Shown here one piece after another: positions 11,175 to 23,922 of a stretch of 64,000 nt of DNA. Position 1 is the first letter of the stretch. The number at the start of each line of letters is the position of its first letter. The position numbers and the translations under genes are program-made. The stretch comes from Morinoia aosen (lineage: Eukaryota > Arthropoda > Malacostraca > Amphipoda > Talitridae): contig CM059576.1 in the NCBI GenBank assembly GCA_030386875.1, forward strand, positions 68,819,581 to 68,883,580, in the 5' to 3' direction. The notes beneath the pieces are model-generated. The model was not told the DNA's origin and searched no databases. It saw only the letters and a list, made by a program, of their open reading frames with translations.

Positions 11175-12439
11175 ATTTAGGCAACATTATATTTCATGCA
11201 GTATATCACTCATTCGCGAGTCAGTGATCACCATTTAAATACTGTTAAAGTTAGGATGTTATTGTTTTATAAGGCTGTTTTTTAGGTAAACAAATATTTC
11301 TCTCATCTTTACTTTAACCATGGTTAAAAGTGTACATATTATTTCTTTTTGAAGGATGTTTGGTAAAATTCAGAATTGTATTTACAATGGAGAATTGGGA
11401 CGTCAATGAAATATTTCGTAAAAAATTGAAGGAATATGCAGAAATACATTCCATCACTAGTTTCTTCTGTATAAAAATTTTGTTCAAGGAGACAGGGTAG
11501 TCGTTGGGTAATCCTTGGTGAAAGTAATGTTAAGTAATAACTAATTATTCCGCCGCTACTTGGATGCAATGTTATGTAGGCATTTAGTTTACGATAGCGA
11601 GTGTTATGTATACGGCACGAAAAGAGCCACATGGTCTCATACAAATGCATTATTTGTTTAACTGGTATTAAAATATTGGACCAAGCACTTGGCTGAGAAC
11701 AAAGATTTGGGTTCATAGTTTCCTGATAAATTCCGTAGTGATCTAGTCTTTTTTTGTGCTCCTTATACATTAAGGTATCATTATTTCATCAGCAAATTTA
11801 CTATAGAATGTGCAATTTTTACTGCAATTTTTCAATGACCTGTATTTCACTAAAGACATGATTATAAATATAGGTCATCATTTCGATTGAAATCAATGGC
11901 GACCTTCTAATTGATCCTCCTTGTAGTTATATTTTTGAAGGGACGCTTCTAATTCATCACATCCTGCTTGATTTTTCCCTGTTAGTTAACGGTAATGTTG
12001 AAAAGCCTATCAGTAGCCAAAGTGGAGGGTTGCTTGTATCAGTTTTTCTCAGCAATTTGGCTGCAAGCAGTAATAATAATGCAGCATGTGTATTCTTGGA
12101 TGATATATCCAATTATCATGAAAAAAAAAGTGTTTAGTGTGAAATATTGTTAGTGGAAGACTATCTTTCATTCGTTTCACTGGTATCCTTTCTGCACTTC
12201 TCTGTCTCGTTTCGTGTTTTTCTTCTTTTGAACCTTCTTTCAACTTTGCACCACGATTTCTGTGCAGGAACTCATCATAGCACAAATTTCCATTTCCACA
12301 AATGCAAAAATGTACCATTATGCGTGCGTCGAACTAATATAATCAATAGGTCCTTATTATGAAGCGCTAGTAGACTCGCTACTATTCTTACTCTTATTCG
12401 AGTCATTCGTATTTTTATTTCATTCATCCCCTCAAGTGA
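11175..12439. other. No gene recognised
   Basis: AT-rich. A 143-codon minus-strand ORF at 11339-11770 has no domain I recognise and no supporting context. The 3' end of the family 1 P-type element probably lies in this stretch but was not delimited. Confidence 0.45.
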
Positions 12440-12945
12440 ATGCCCTCAAGAGGATACAATTATTTAATCCCCGGGAATCAGCGCTTCGCGGGGGATAATG
12501 GATGAGACCGATCCGATGGGTTGGTAGGCCTTCATTTTGCTGAAATAAAGTATGCTTTTCGTTTTGTTAAGGACCATTTTTTCCGGTTCACTGCTGTCAT
12601 GTTTTGCAGCTCCTCTCACTTTCTTCCTGACTTTTTCCTTCTTTCAACTTTCTTTCTGAACTTGCTGTTTCTCTGCGCAGGGGATCCTGTACGGGAACAC
12701 GCCTTGTGCATATAGAATCGGCGTTCCGTAATGACCGTCCTAAATAGAGCCTTCATTATTCCTTTTTATTTCCTTCCTGATATTTCCTTTCTTAATATTT
12801 AATCTTAATCTTCTAAGTGCACGGGATTCTGTGCAAAAACACACCGTGTGCATAGAATCCGCGTTCCCTTATAATCACCATCCCCAATGGGTTACTTCAT
12901 TCTTCCTCTCTTTTGAACGGCTTTGTTGTGGATAGGGAGGTTTTT
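12440..12945 (-). repeat. Family A dispersed repeat with duplicated core
   Basis: Minus-strand copy. The core occurs twice: GCGCAGGGGATCCTGTACGG at about 12676 and GTGCACGGGATTCTGTGC at about 12817. Each is followed by a near-copy of GTGCATAGAATC and a ...CTTCAT block. This looks like a partial tandem duplication or two copies joined. Confidence 0.65.
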
Positions 12946-15900
12946 AACAAACATATGCTTTCATATAATCTTATTTCATTCATTCGATTGTGCCAAGGTC
13001 AGTTTACGGTTAATTATTTACTTTTTTGTACAGGACAAAGTGATGTTTGTTTTTCAAATATGTATGATGTAAGTTTGTTGACCTAACTTTCTAAACTAGT
13101 GAATACCATATCTGTCTGAACTAGTCAACTGTTTTTGAGCTGAAACTGGTTCGCTTTGTTATTTATCAAAACAGAGATTGACACTACACCTCTTTTACTC
13201 ATATTGTTTAGCAAACGGATTAATTATTTCATGTTGTTAGTATCATTTACTACATTATTTTTAGTATTAATATGTAGGAAATTCAATGCTATTTGAATTA
13301 TCTTGGTACTTACAGTCCTGGAGTTTTGATTTATTTTGACCCCATTACGGAAAATAGTCTGAATATTAAATTGAAAAGCTAGTCTCTGTCTTGATTTATT
13401 ATTTAATTATTCCTACAAAATTTATTGTTCGAAAGAATAATTTATTATCGTGTGTACATTTTCCACTTGAAAATATGTCAACGTCAATCAGCTTTGGTTA
13501 TTCTGCAATTATTTTTTCACTATTTTCCCATTCAGCATTTGCTATCACCTGAATTATGTATTAGCAGCGTCTTCAATCAATTGTATGTCTTTAAATAATT
13601 TTCTTGTGTCGTGGATGATGTACAAAATGTTCTTTCCACTTTTGTGTTATTGCCCTTTAAAATAGGCGTTTCAAGCTTTCGGTTTAGCCAATTTTAGGCT
13701 TGTAGGTTGATTTCATATGGAATGAATGATCTGACAGACAAGGAAGTAAATTATCGCGTTGTTGCGTAGTCTCCCGATAGTGGATTGGAGCTAGTGTTTC
13801 CCCCGAGAGGTAACATGAATTTTTTCTTTAGCGCGCAGGGCTGAATTTGAACAATCGATTGAGCCTTACATCTAGACTTTGATGTCAATTTGACGGAAAG
13901 TACTCCACGAAAAAGGGGTAAATCCTTGCGCTATAATGAGAGGACAGAATCCTCTTCGTTGGAACTAAAACTTGGAACTCAATCCCTGCGGAGTTACGTG
14001 TAAGTAATTCTTACGAGGTATTCAAAAGATATTTTTAGTCTCATTTTCTATCATAATACTAGCCGTGTAAAATCACCGAGTCAAATCTTGTCTCCTCCAT
14101 GACTGGTCCATGACTGATATGCTGTTAACATCTAGTCTATGCTCGTATAAACTTTTTTTTAAATGCAGCATCCAATATCGAGTTAACTATCTCATTGACC
14201 AGTTTAATGCGAAACTAGGTTAAGTGAATAAGGTTTAACATTATTGTGCACCCTAGAATAACGTTGATGGTAGGATGCCCTAGAAGTCGCTGAACTTGTT
14301 CGGGCCCACAGGTAGCTATACTCAAAATTTGACCATTGTACTTTACTTAAGAAAAATTATACCTCTGTATCGCCTGTGGTAAATTAATTGTTCACATTTC
14401 CTTTGAATTTTTAATTAATTTTGGTCAAACAAATTTCAGTATTGGGCGAAATTATGAAAAAACCCAGGTGAAGCGTTCAAGCAGTGTTACCAAACTTGTC
14501 ATTTCTGTGAACAAAACCCTGGAGTTAACTTTTTTCGATCTGAAATTTGACACCGAAATTCATTCATAGACTTTGAACTTTGCTGGGACTGTTAAATGCT
14601 TTCAATTTCAACAATCAAGTTTTGTCTCTCAAGATATAAGCTGAAGAATTATGTCCAGAAAAAAGTGCGTAATTTGGTAACTTTGCCTTCACGCAAAATC
14701 AAAACCCAGATATTTCTTGAGAAAACTAAGATCTGGGTTGAAATGCACAGGGGCGATCAACTCAACAGGTAGAGGAGCATGGAGCGCGCACATGCACACT
14801 CCATCGTGTCGAGAATCTGTTCAGAATGATCAAATTTTGCGAATTAAAAATGAAAATTCTTGTAATTGTGTGTAATGTAACAAATTTTGTGCTTACGTAA
14901 AAAGTTGTGTGTTGAAATGTCTCAGTAAATCCAGCAGCACAGAGGGGTCGCTTCAACATGAATGTTTTATGTCGCTTAAACATGTATGTTTTCTTTTATG
15001 CCTGTGTGTTTAGGGGGAGCGATAAGAGTTAATGGCTCGAACGACGGCTGTTGACATTGGGTCTTGTTTCTGGAGGGGCCTATGTTGTGGTTATAGCAAA
15101 TTTTTCATGCGAGCGAGCCTTGGGAAACTCGAGACGGTCGAAAAATGCCTACCCAAGCGCGAACAAAGTCGCCTTGTAGTCAAAGATAAATCGAGACACT
15201 CAGACCGAGAGAGTCGGCAAACCAACGGTCGGTTCGAAGGAGCTGAGCGTGAGAAGAAAAATGATGCTAAGAAAGAAATAAAGGCGAGCGGCGGCACTAC
15301 CAATTAGAAAAGAGGTAGGCGGGCACTCCGAGGCTCCTAAGATTCTTATAGGTCGAATGTAAGACAGAGCACAACCCTCAAAATATACGATAGACATCGT
15401 GATGAACAGGAGGGCAGTTCGACAGTCGACGCCGCGACGCGAAGTATAAAGATAAAACGCGGGTGTGTTCACAATAATAAACGTGCTTAATGCAATAATA
15501 AGAAAAGTGGCTATATTGAAAATGATACTAAGTTTCGCGCTATAATGTAATCCAGAAATTAATACAGTTCTCGTTTTACTTGCAGAAAATTTACGTGTTC
15601 CCGTTACCACGTTCACTAAGGGGAAATTTATCAAAACATAACACACCGTGGGAGTTATTGATGGAACATGGAGATGCTGCACTAGAAGGGAGGGTAAGAC
15701 ATGCATTTCTTAAAAAGAAAGAGTAAAGATAGTGCTGAGATAAATATTGCGATAATTCATTGTCATTCAGTCATTGATGCGCTTAAAAAGTAACGAGTTA
15801 AATTTTTATCTTTGACAGGCGGGACGGTTATTCAGTCATACATCTGAGGATTGATCAGCTCGAATGAAGGGAATCGACGTGTGAACATGCTGAAACGTAA

Positions 15901-16629
15901 TGAGCAAGATGACGTCATCACTAGACATTTTCTGAACAGTGCATAAGATAGGCCTTTGAACTGAAGCGAGTCGCGGACGAATTTTGTGGTTGAAGCGACC
16001 TTCGCCTACTGGGCTGCTGGGGGCGCTGAGACATTGTGGGCATTATTTGTGTTATGTTTGGATGCATAAGCATTCTGCGGTTAAAGGCTGGCCAGCCAAT
16101 GTTTCTGTGTAATTATGTGATGTAAGTCATTTGACGTATGCTATTTGATTTCATTACTTAATTAGCATTATTCCTAACACCATTCATTGTGTGTGCGCTC
16201 ATTAATGTTTGTATGACGTATAACTGGAAATTATAAATGTTAAGCATAGTTCATCCTGTGTATCATGCCCCACCATATTAGAAACGATCAATCGTAACAC
16301 CAAGGAGGGCGCCCAGAAAATGCGCTGCGTAAGTGGGTCAGCGATCCCCGGTGAGTACCTTTATTTTTAGTATATGTACTGTAATTGCCGATTATAATTC
16401 ATTTAATTTGTGTTGTGTATATAGCCTGGAGGTGTGCCATTCCTCTATTCCGAGAACCTGATCTTCTTGTTAATGAATTGTTAACAAGGAGGTGAAGGGG
16501 CTATTTCTCGTGACAATCGTAGTTAGTAGGTAACTGACGTCACAGTTGCGACAACCCTATTGGTTCCCACAGACATGAGAGAAATCGCAAAAACTGGTTC
16601 TCTTCACAGTCGCCAATGCTCCCTCCATA
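12946..16629. other. No gene recognised
   Basis: A long stretch with no transposase, polymerase or RNA gene detectable. A Lys/Arg/Glu-rich 91-codon ORF at 15032-15307 and a 168-codon ORF opposite it have no domains and no homologue elsewhere in the window. They are not called as genes. Confidence 0.45.
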
Positions 16630-16637
16630 ATATACTC
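16630..16637. other. Target-site duplication (left) of the left P-type element
   Basis: ATATACTC immediately precedes the CACAGACC terminus. It is repeated exactly at 23725-23732 after the other terminus. Eight bp is the duplication length characteristic of P elements. Confidence 0.9.
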
Positions 16638-16689
16638 CACAGACCATATACTAGAAGATCCGCAACTTATCACTAAGTGAATTCTTCCG

Positions 16690-16760
16690 CTGGCCGCGAT
16701 GACGTAGGTGCCAATTGGCCAATGAGGAGCCAAGAAATTGTGACGTCACGAAAAATCGGC
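16690..16760 (+). promoter_or_regulatory. Probable transposase promoter/subterminal region
   Basis: Between the 5' terminus and the start codon lie CTGGCCGC, GATGACGTA, the inverted CCAAT pair CCAATTGGCCAAT, and the perfect CRE-like palindrome TGACGTCA. The same motifs occur upstream of the gene in the right copy (35770-35845, minus strand). CTGGCCGC, TGACGT and CCAATTGG also recur in the same inward orientation near the 3' end, so they may be transposase-binding sites as well as promoter elements. No transcription start is evident. Confidence 0.45.
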
Positions 16761-17117
16761 AAAAGACTCAGTTTGAATCTGAAAGCAACTCTGACAGAGG
16801 TGTAACGAAGAGTGTTGCAGAAATGGCTCCGTACGCACGCTTTAAAAAGTGCTCGATGGAATATTCTGGACATGATGACCGTCAATATCCTATTTTGTCG
16901 TTTTTAATATTTCCAAAAGGAAATTACGACGAGTGGATGATAGCATGTGGTAATGTAACGTTGAATATGGATGAGAAATCCAAAAGGCCGGAGAGGGCTT
17001 TTGTGTGTGCCCAGCACTTCTGTCGTTCAGACTATAACTTCATTTTCTCTCCATTCAGAAATGCGAGAAAGTTATTGAAATCTTCAGCGGTTCCAAAAAG
17101 AGCTGTGCAAGACCAAG

Positions 17118-18951
17118 GTAATGTAAAACGTTTAGTTGTTTCATTTATTCCAAGAGTACCCAGTAAATCAATGTTTCACTAATTATGATTTTCCTCATAC
17201 CCTTGATTTTGAATAATGAATGGCAGTTGGATTGACGTATAATAGCAATGTGTTAATCAAGAGTAACTAGAAATTTTATGGGATTCAAATTTTTATCAAA
17301 AATACAAAAAGAAATATTGTTGGTAGGCCCTAGCTTTAGCTGAAATAAATAATGCATTAGATAACCCCAAAATTTAATTTACATTTGAAAAAATGAATGC
17401 TATGCTTATTGTGCAAGATTTAGTTGCAAATGCTATTCTAATAAAAGTTATGTTTCGATAGATAAATAAATGCTTATTTAAATTGTCTGAAATTGGCTAT
17501 ATTTTTGTACTGCCAGTAAGGCAGTAACTGCCTGTATTGTATTAAAATTTGACACAATCAAAATTTCTCATTAGTGTTTTTTTTGAATAAGTGATGGTTA
17601 TACACTTTGAACCATCATATGTTTTTATCCAAGTTCTTTCAATTTGCTTGCAACTTATTAGATATCTAAAATAATTTACTTCTGGCTATTGTGTGAAGTA
17701 ATCATTGTGATCTCTTGATTGCACTCAATGAGCATGAATGATCCATTTCAAATAATTTTGTTTGCTTTTTGAAATTTTAGTTATTTTCTTACCTCTCATT
17801 GCCATTATTATAATGAAAAGAAACATCATGCAGGCTTCTTTACTTTATTAAAGAAGCCTGCTGTTAAATGATGATTCCCCAATAGAAGCATACCTACTCT
17901 GACTTCACACAGCTTTAAAATAAATGATTAGGTTTGAATAAGTCAGCTTTCGATCCTACATCTCACTTTCAAAGGTGACCTTTAATACTATGAACAGTGA
18001 TCAGACAAAGTTGTTCAAAAAGGTGGCCTGTAGAGTTGGCCACCAAAAATGACCATACAGTGTTTACATAGTTTACATGGGGTTCCTCTTGGTTAATTCA
18101 AGGTCCAGAAACATGATCAATGGTTACTTTCTGGAAAAAAATTTAGAGTAGGCTACATGGAATCTCAATTATTATGAACTTCAATTTCAAATAGAAATTT
18201 TACTAAAATTGGTCAGTGTGAAGTTGAATACAATCACGGAAAATAATAATTCCGATCCCATGAATCGCCAAAGAAATCCATTTAAGAACGTTTTACACGG
18301 CTTTTTTTAACCTTTTACACATCTGTCACTCTATGTAGAAACTTTATTCTACTTTCAGTTGATGCAGAAATGATTTGTCAACAGGAATAGGGAGCATAAT
18401 TCAAGTTCTACTATAAACTAGAGTTCTGCTCAATAGGTGTGTTCTTCCAAAAATGCTAAAGATTTTTAATATATACCTTTTTTCCAATTGGATATTTGGA
18501 ATTCTGTTTCTGTTTATTATATGATGTTTATTACATATGTCCATTATCAGACATTTTCCACTACTGAACAAAATGTGGCCCGTCTGGTAACCATGGGTAA
18601 TTTGGGACACCATGTCCGGACAGTTGGGAGTACCCTATGAAATGAGTCTGATGTAAATTTAAGTTGAGAACAGGAGCTTAATGACTTTTGTTTGTGGGGA
18701 TTAATATTGAATGGTACTTAGCTCCATGAGTATAATACTCATTCCCTTATACTTGCTCTGTGAAACTCTGTTATGGTGGTGGAGCCTTCAACTGACTTAT
18801 TTTCTCCTAAAGTATTACTAGGCGATGCCATGACATAGAAGTTCAGGAAAAATTAAGGTTGTTTGAAATATCACTCATGGTGTAGTGTGCTTCAATTTCA
18901 TGCAAGATGCCATATCACTGTCCCCAATTTATTCCCTTATTTCTCCATCAG
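17118..18951 (+). other. Intron 1 of the left P-type gene
   Basis: Non-coding, with GT after GACCAAG and CAG before CTGCTGG. It is collinear with the right copy (32780-35419). The right copy carries about 0.55 kb extra at roughly 33130-33760. The 370 bp before exon 2 resembles the 200+ bp before exon 3, which suggests a duplicated exon unit. Confidence 0.6.
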
Positions 18952-20195
18952 CTGCTGGTACTGCACCTCCTGCTCTTGGTGCTCCGAGCCCTGGTACTCC
19001 TTGCCATTGGCATCATGGGCTGCCACACCTCTTGCTACAATGCCTGGTGTAGCAATGCCTGCCACTCCTAACAAACGTAGGTTTACAATTTAAAGGATGA
19101 TTCCCCAATCCAATTTACTGAATTGAGGAATATTGAAATGAAAGAAAATAATTTTAACATTTAGTTTAATGTATTGAAATTTTTTAAAAAGTCAAGGCCA
19201 CTTGAAGAAATATTCCTCCCATGTGAAAATTGAAGCCCATAAGCTCAATTTACACTTATTTAGATAGTGCATGGCTCTCTCTTATGAAGCCTTAGTGTAC
19301 ACAAAGAAAGAGTAGTACATTTCCAAATACTTTTGAGAATGGTATTCACACATGCTTGTGTGAAGCATTTATCCAGCAAATGAGTGCTACACAATTCATT
19401 ATTACACTCAATGAAACATAGCACAGAAAGTTTTTTGTAAGGAAACAAACTTCAGCATTGAATTGTATATTATTTCATACATAATAGAGGGGTCAAAATG
19501 TTTCTTGCAATCTTTTTCCATGTGCATTTAGTGTTGAATTAAGGAAAATAATTGAAATGTTCAAAAATTTTACCAACACCAAAGTTAATTAAGATGATCT
19601 GAATTACAATCCTGAGATAACTCGGGAGCTTCATGAATGAGAAATACCTAGTGCAGTGTTTGTGTTGACAGGTTAGTCTTGGTTGGCAAAAATAGGTTTT
19701 GTATTTATTTAATTAGATGAGCTCTTCCAGTTTTTGATGAGCCTCCTCTGCACCCCAGTGTTTAATTCATTATGTACCCTTACAGTGCAGCAGAACTTTA
19801 TTTTATCAATAGGCCTTGCCTATTTTACATTATGAAGGATCATTTACATTTGATTATTTCCCAATAAGTGGGATAAAACTTTTGTATCCATTGGAAGTAG
19901 TATTCCATGAGAGAGAATGTGAGGACTTGGGCTGATGGTGAGGTAGGCTTCCTTTTTTGTTTGTACCTAAATTTTTTCCTTGCATACTAGATGCTTCCTT
20001 GCACATGCTCTGTGAAATTATGTTATGGAGTGGAGCCTTAAACCACCTTCTCTACTAATGAGTAAGAATTGAATGACATGAAGTAGAGCTTCTGGAAGAA
20101 TTAAATTTGTTACAAATACCACTCATTTTGTGTGCTTCAATTTTATTTGAGATGCCATATCACTGTTCCCAATTTTTTCCTTATTTCTCCTTCAG

Positions 20196-20746
20196 CTGCT
20201 GGTACTGTACCTCCTGCTCTTGGTGATACGAGACCTGGTACTCCTGGTACTTCGAGACCTGCCACTCCTGGTACTTCGAGACCTGCCACTCCTGGTACTT
20301 CGAGACCTGCCACTCCTGGGACCTGAGCTGCCACTCCTGTTGCTTCATGAGCTGCCACTCCTGGCATTTCAAGAGCTCCCACTCCTGACCCCTCAAGGCC
20401 TGCCACTCCTGACGCCTCGAGACCTGCCACTCCTGACGCCTCGAGACCTGCCACTCCTGACACCTCGAGACCTGCCACTCCTGGCACCTCAAGGCCTGCT
20501 ACTCCTGACGCCTCGAGACCTGCCACTCCTGGCACCTCAAGGCCTGCCACTCTTGGCACCTCATGGCCTGCCACTCTTGGCACCTCAAGGCCTGCCACTC
20601 TTGGCACCTCAAGGCCTGCCACTCTTGGCATCTCAAGGCCTGCCACTCTTGGCACCTCAAGGCCTGCCGCTCTTGGCACCTCAAGGCCTGCCACCAGTGC
20701 TTCCAGCAAACAATGCTACTCAACTTCGTGAATGGGAACAACACAG
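20196..20746 (+). repeat. 24-bp coding minisatellite in exon 3, left copy
   Basis: About 20 copies of a 24-bp unit (CCTGCCACTCCTGGCACCTC plus AAGG) encode P-A-T-P-G-T-S-R. The exon starts after TTCTCCTTCAG and ends at ACACAG|GTTGGT. The left array is longer than the right one (551 versus 386 bp for the whole exon) and is interrupted by two TGA codons. Confidence 0.85.
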
Positions 20747-22679
20747 GTTGGTCGTGTTGAAATAACCACTGAGTTTGTACTTCATTGAAGTGTCTTTGAA
20801 TTGTAGCAAGATAGATTTTTCAAGTTACAAGCCAGAATTGGACAGCGTTGGATGAGTGCTAGCAGCAAGAGCTCGAAAGATTGCTGAAAAGTAGATCACA
20901 TACACATTATTCTAAGACACAGCAGCATTTGTAGAATTCTTGTGAGAACTACCTGCTGCCATTTCCATCAGTGTCAATACCATATTCACTTTCACTCATT
21001 TACCTTTCTGATCATTCCACTTCTCGATTTAATACATCTATCATAAAGTTACATAATTATCTTTGGGTAAAAAATATAATTAAAGTTGTGATTCTCGTAG
21101 CATATTTCTGAACTGTACTTTATTTCTTGTGTCCTCGGAATTTAATTAATGCATACATTTAGGTATTTCTTCTTTGCACAATGCATCCAATTATAATGCT
21201 TGATTCATTAAAAGGGTGGGCTCGCGGTACTCGCTGACTTTCTTGGGTACTGAACAGGGCAATCCTATCTCTCATTGGTACTCACTTTATACCGTTCGGT
21301 ATGTTTGAACTCATTCGTAGTTCAATACTCATTCAACAGCAGATCAGCTCCTGAGAGAAAACTTAGGTAAAGGCTCAGGAGAAAATCGAAGATGCTGTAC
21401 AAGCGGTTAAACACGGATAATTTTCTGAGAAGTGTAGGTGGCAGACTTGGTCCTTATCTCAGTGCATTTGTCAAGCCCAAATTAAGGGGCAAGAGATCAT
21501 ACACCAGGTATCACAAGTGGCTCGCTGTGAACATTCTTGTAAGCTCATCAGAGACCCACTATCAACTGATGAGAAACTTGATACCATTACCCTCACTTTG
21601 GACTGTGCGTGCATTGATGAAACAATTCCAAGTACGTCCTGGTACAAGTGCTAAAAGTGTGTCCATGTTGAAAATGAAGGTAAAACCCGTCATTGCTAGA
21701 GATAAACTTCGTTTCCTTCTAGTGGATGAAATGTCGCTCCGGAAAGGGCTATCGTATAACCAAGAGAACGATGCCAGAACTGGATTTGAGACTATTTATT
21801 GACCTGATTATTTTGTACGAGAGTATTTTTGTATTGCTTTCACAATTATCGGCACGTATCAGGATTTCGTAAACTAGTCTGTAAGTTCTTAGATTTGTGT
21901 CAGCATCGCTGTAATTTCTGTTGTGTTCAGGTCACCGACAAGTTGCAACAATTTTTTGCCGCGTGTAGAACGCTTCAATGCACAAGACACGTGAACAGAC
22001 TGATGTCCTCCAAAAGTTGTACTGAAAAACTCAATAAAATTGTATATGAGTAATATTACCATCTGGTAGCAAGTTAAGGATATTTTTTGATTGACATAAG
22101 TATATTCTATTGTTAATGTATAATGTTGTTCATAAGCTTATATCGCTGCAATATTTCTGAAGTGCGTCATGGTTGGAATCTCATTTACTGTTACTAGCTC
22201 GTAATTTATCCTAATGATTGCTCTTTTTGCACTGCAGTGTCAACCGTGACAGTGCAAGCTTTCGACAGACACAGAGATTGGATATAATGTCTCATATCTA
22301 TATTTTTGTTTCTTAGCACACGCTTGTGCACATACTGAGAGTTTTAATTGCACTAAATCTTCATGCGTAGTTCATTGCTTTGTATACATAAGCATTTTTA
22401 CCCCGCTATTATTTAGCTTATACGCTCACTACTGATATGTTGTTACTGGAAAATGTAATGAAAAGCCGTGCCGACGGCTCTGCTTAAGCTTCAGTTATTA
22501 GCTCACCTAGCCACCTTAGTATTGTAGTTCACTCCTGATACTAGTTAATACTGTGTGTTGAGCATAGTCCAAAAACTGGATGCTTGTAAACCCTAATCCA
22601 AAGTGTGTGCGTGGCGGTCTTGTGGACTCTCCTTCCTCAATATTCTCCATTACTGTTACGAAACAACGTTCGCGCCCCT

Positions 22680-23040
22680 CAGGTGGATACAGCTATTATA
22701 TCTATGGAATTTGCGCTCCCAAGGAAAAAATATGAGGTACTGTGCTGATAGATAAGCCTTCTTTCTGTTGAAATAAAATGTTCGTAGTTTTGTGTAGGAC
22801 CATCTTTTTTCGGTCTACTACTGTCCTGTTTTTCAATACGTCTAACTTTCTTCATCAACTTTTATCATGTTTCATAACCTTCCTTCTTACTGACTTTCCA
22901 TGCGCACTGGATCCTGTGCCGGAACTGACCTAGTACAAATATTCAGCGTTCCCTCAACTCCATACTATATGGTGCCTTAATCCTTCCTCACTTTGAACCT
23001 CGTTGTTGTGGTATGTGGTAAAAGGAAGTTAAAACTAATC
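22680..23040 (-). repeat. Family A repeat inside the left P-type element
   Basis: Minus-strand copy with CCTCAGGTGGATACAGCTAT, CGCACTGGATCCTGTGCCGG and ATATGGTGCCTTAATCC. The counterpart at 26820-27190 occupies the same place in the right copy, so this insertion predates both P-type insertions or is an integral part of the element. Confidence 0.75.
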
Positions 23041-23579
23041 TATAATCAATCAAGCAACGTACGCACGAATCATTCATGGATGAACGTAACATAAAAAACA
23101 TTACGTTAACGTAAACTTCTTCCCATTTCTCGTATGTAACTATTTGGGTAATCTTTACGTATAATTAATATAAAGAACATCGCTACATATTGTTAGCAGT
23201 TTTTTTATCGCTCAAATAACTTAATTACTTAATTATCGTATTGTTTCTACCAGTAAGAGAATCTGATATTGAATGGTTTAAAAAGACAATGAACCATTTC
23301 CTAAAACTTATAATATACGGCACCAACGTTTTATCACATTCAGCACCTTAGTCTCATCTAAATGCGCCGTAGTCTTTATATATGAATGGCAAATATGTAC
23401 ATGAATGCGCATTCACGTGTATGTATATTGAATGAAATAATAAAAAGTGTTGTCAATGTAACCGCAATTCACTATCTTGGCTTTCACTATCCTTACTACG
23501 CCCAGAAACGTTAACAACTTGAACATGAAAATTAGACTTACAATCCAAATGAGTATCACAGTAAAGCCTGGATACGCAG

Positions 23580-23620
23580 CCAATTGGAAGCTTTGGCCGT
23601 GATGACGTCAGCGGCCAGTC
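23580..23620 (+). promoter_or_regulatory. 3' subterminal motif block of the left P-type element
   Basis: CCAATTGG (23580-23587), GATGACGTCA (23601-23610) and GCGGCCAG (23611-23618) are the inverted counterparts of CTGGCCGC, TGACGT and CCAATTGG just inside the 5' terminus. The motif order from the terminus inward is the same at both ends. The right copy has the same block at about 26235-26275. Confidence 0.5.
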
Positions 23621-23724
23621 GTGTCTGCTGGCTGCTGATTGGTTAGCGTGCGTGCGTATGTTTGTCTAGAGCGGGCTTGGGGTCCACCGTAGTTTTGATG
23701 TTCTTCTTATGTAAATGTTCTGTG

Positions 23725-23732
23725 ATATACTC
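23725..23732. other. Target-site duplication (right) of the left P-type element
   Basis: ATATACTC, identical to 16630-16637. Confidence 0.9.
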
Positions 23733-23922
23733 CCTCCACGTGCTCGACTGAGCGTCGTCGTGTGAGGATGTCTGTAACACCGTCTCCGTCTGGCTCACTA
23801 CGGTCTCGATCCGCCGTACAATTGATAATAGAAGCCTTTCATCAATGTCCTATGCCATGAAACACTGCCTTTCACTGAGCCAACATACACTCGGTCCACC
23901 ATTCAATAGAAAGGCGAAGGAT

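Larger units (their letters stand above)
16823..22053 (+). pseudogene. P-type transposase gene, left copy, inactivated
   Basis: Exon 1 (16823-17117) encodes a THAP finger starting MAPYARFKKC and ends at a GT donor after GACCAAG. Exon 2 is 18952-19076 and exon 3 (PATPGTSR-type repeats) is 20196-20746; both follow CAG acceptors. Remains of exon 4 run from about 21344 to 21800 and of exon 5 from there to 22053. Several lesions inactivate it. The second zinc-ligand Cys is replaced (CSMEYS versus CLMENC in the right copy). Exon 2 is 8 bp longer than its homologue and frameshifted. Exon 3 has two TGA codons near 20324 and 20349. A TAA precedes 21392. The deletion joins exon 4 directly to exon 5 out of frame, removing two of the three catalytic acidic positions. 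LLVDEM survives at about 21720. Confidence 0.88.
16638..23724 (+). mobile_element. P-type DNA transposon, family 2, left copy (internally deleted)
   Basis: The 5' terminus reads CACAGACCATATACTAG. The 3' terminus, read inward on the minus strand, begins CACAGAACATTTAC, an imperfect terminal inverted repeat. Perfect 8-bp duplications (ATATACTC) flank it. At about 7.1 kb it is much longer than the canonical 2.9-kb Drosophila P element. It contains five transposase exon regions on the plus strand, a coding minisatellite, a family A copy at 22680-23040, and long introns. Compared with the right copy, about 1.5 kb spanning the exon 4/5 junction and about 0.3 kb at the exon 4 start are missing. The SINE present in the right copy is absent here. 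Confidence 0.92.

Noticed and set aside
15032..15307. 91-codon basic ORF and the 168-codon ORF opposite
   Set aside because: No domain, both strands open in the same GC-richer patch, no splice context. It could be transposon debris but cannot be called a gene.
20143..20765. Leu/Pro-, Gln/Trp- and Val/Gly-rich ORFs over the 24-bp array
   Set aside because: Alternative-frame shadows of exon 3; splice signals and the right copy support the PATPGTSR frame.
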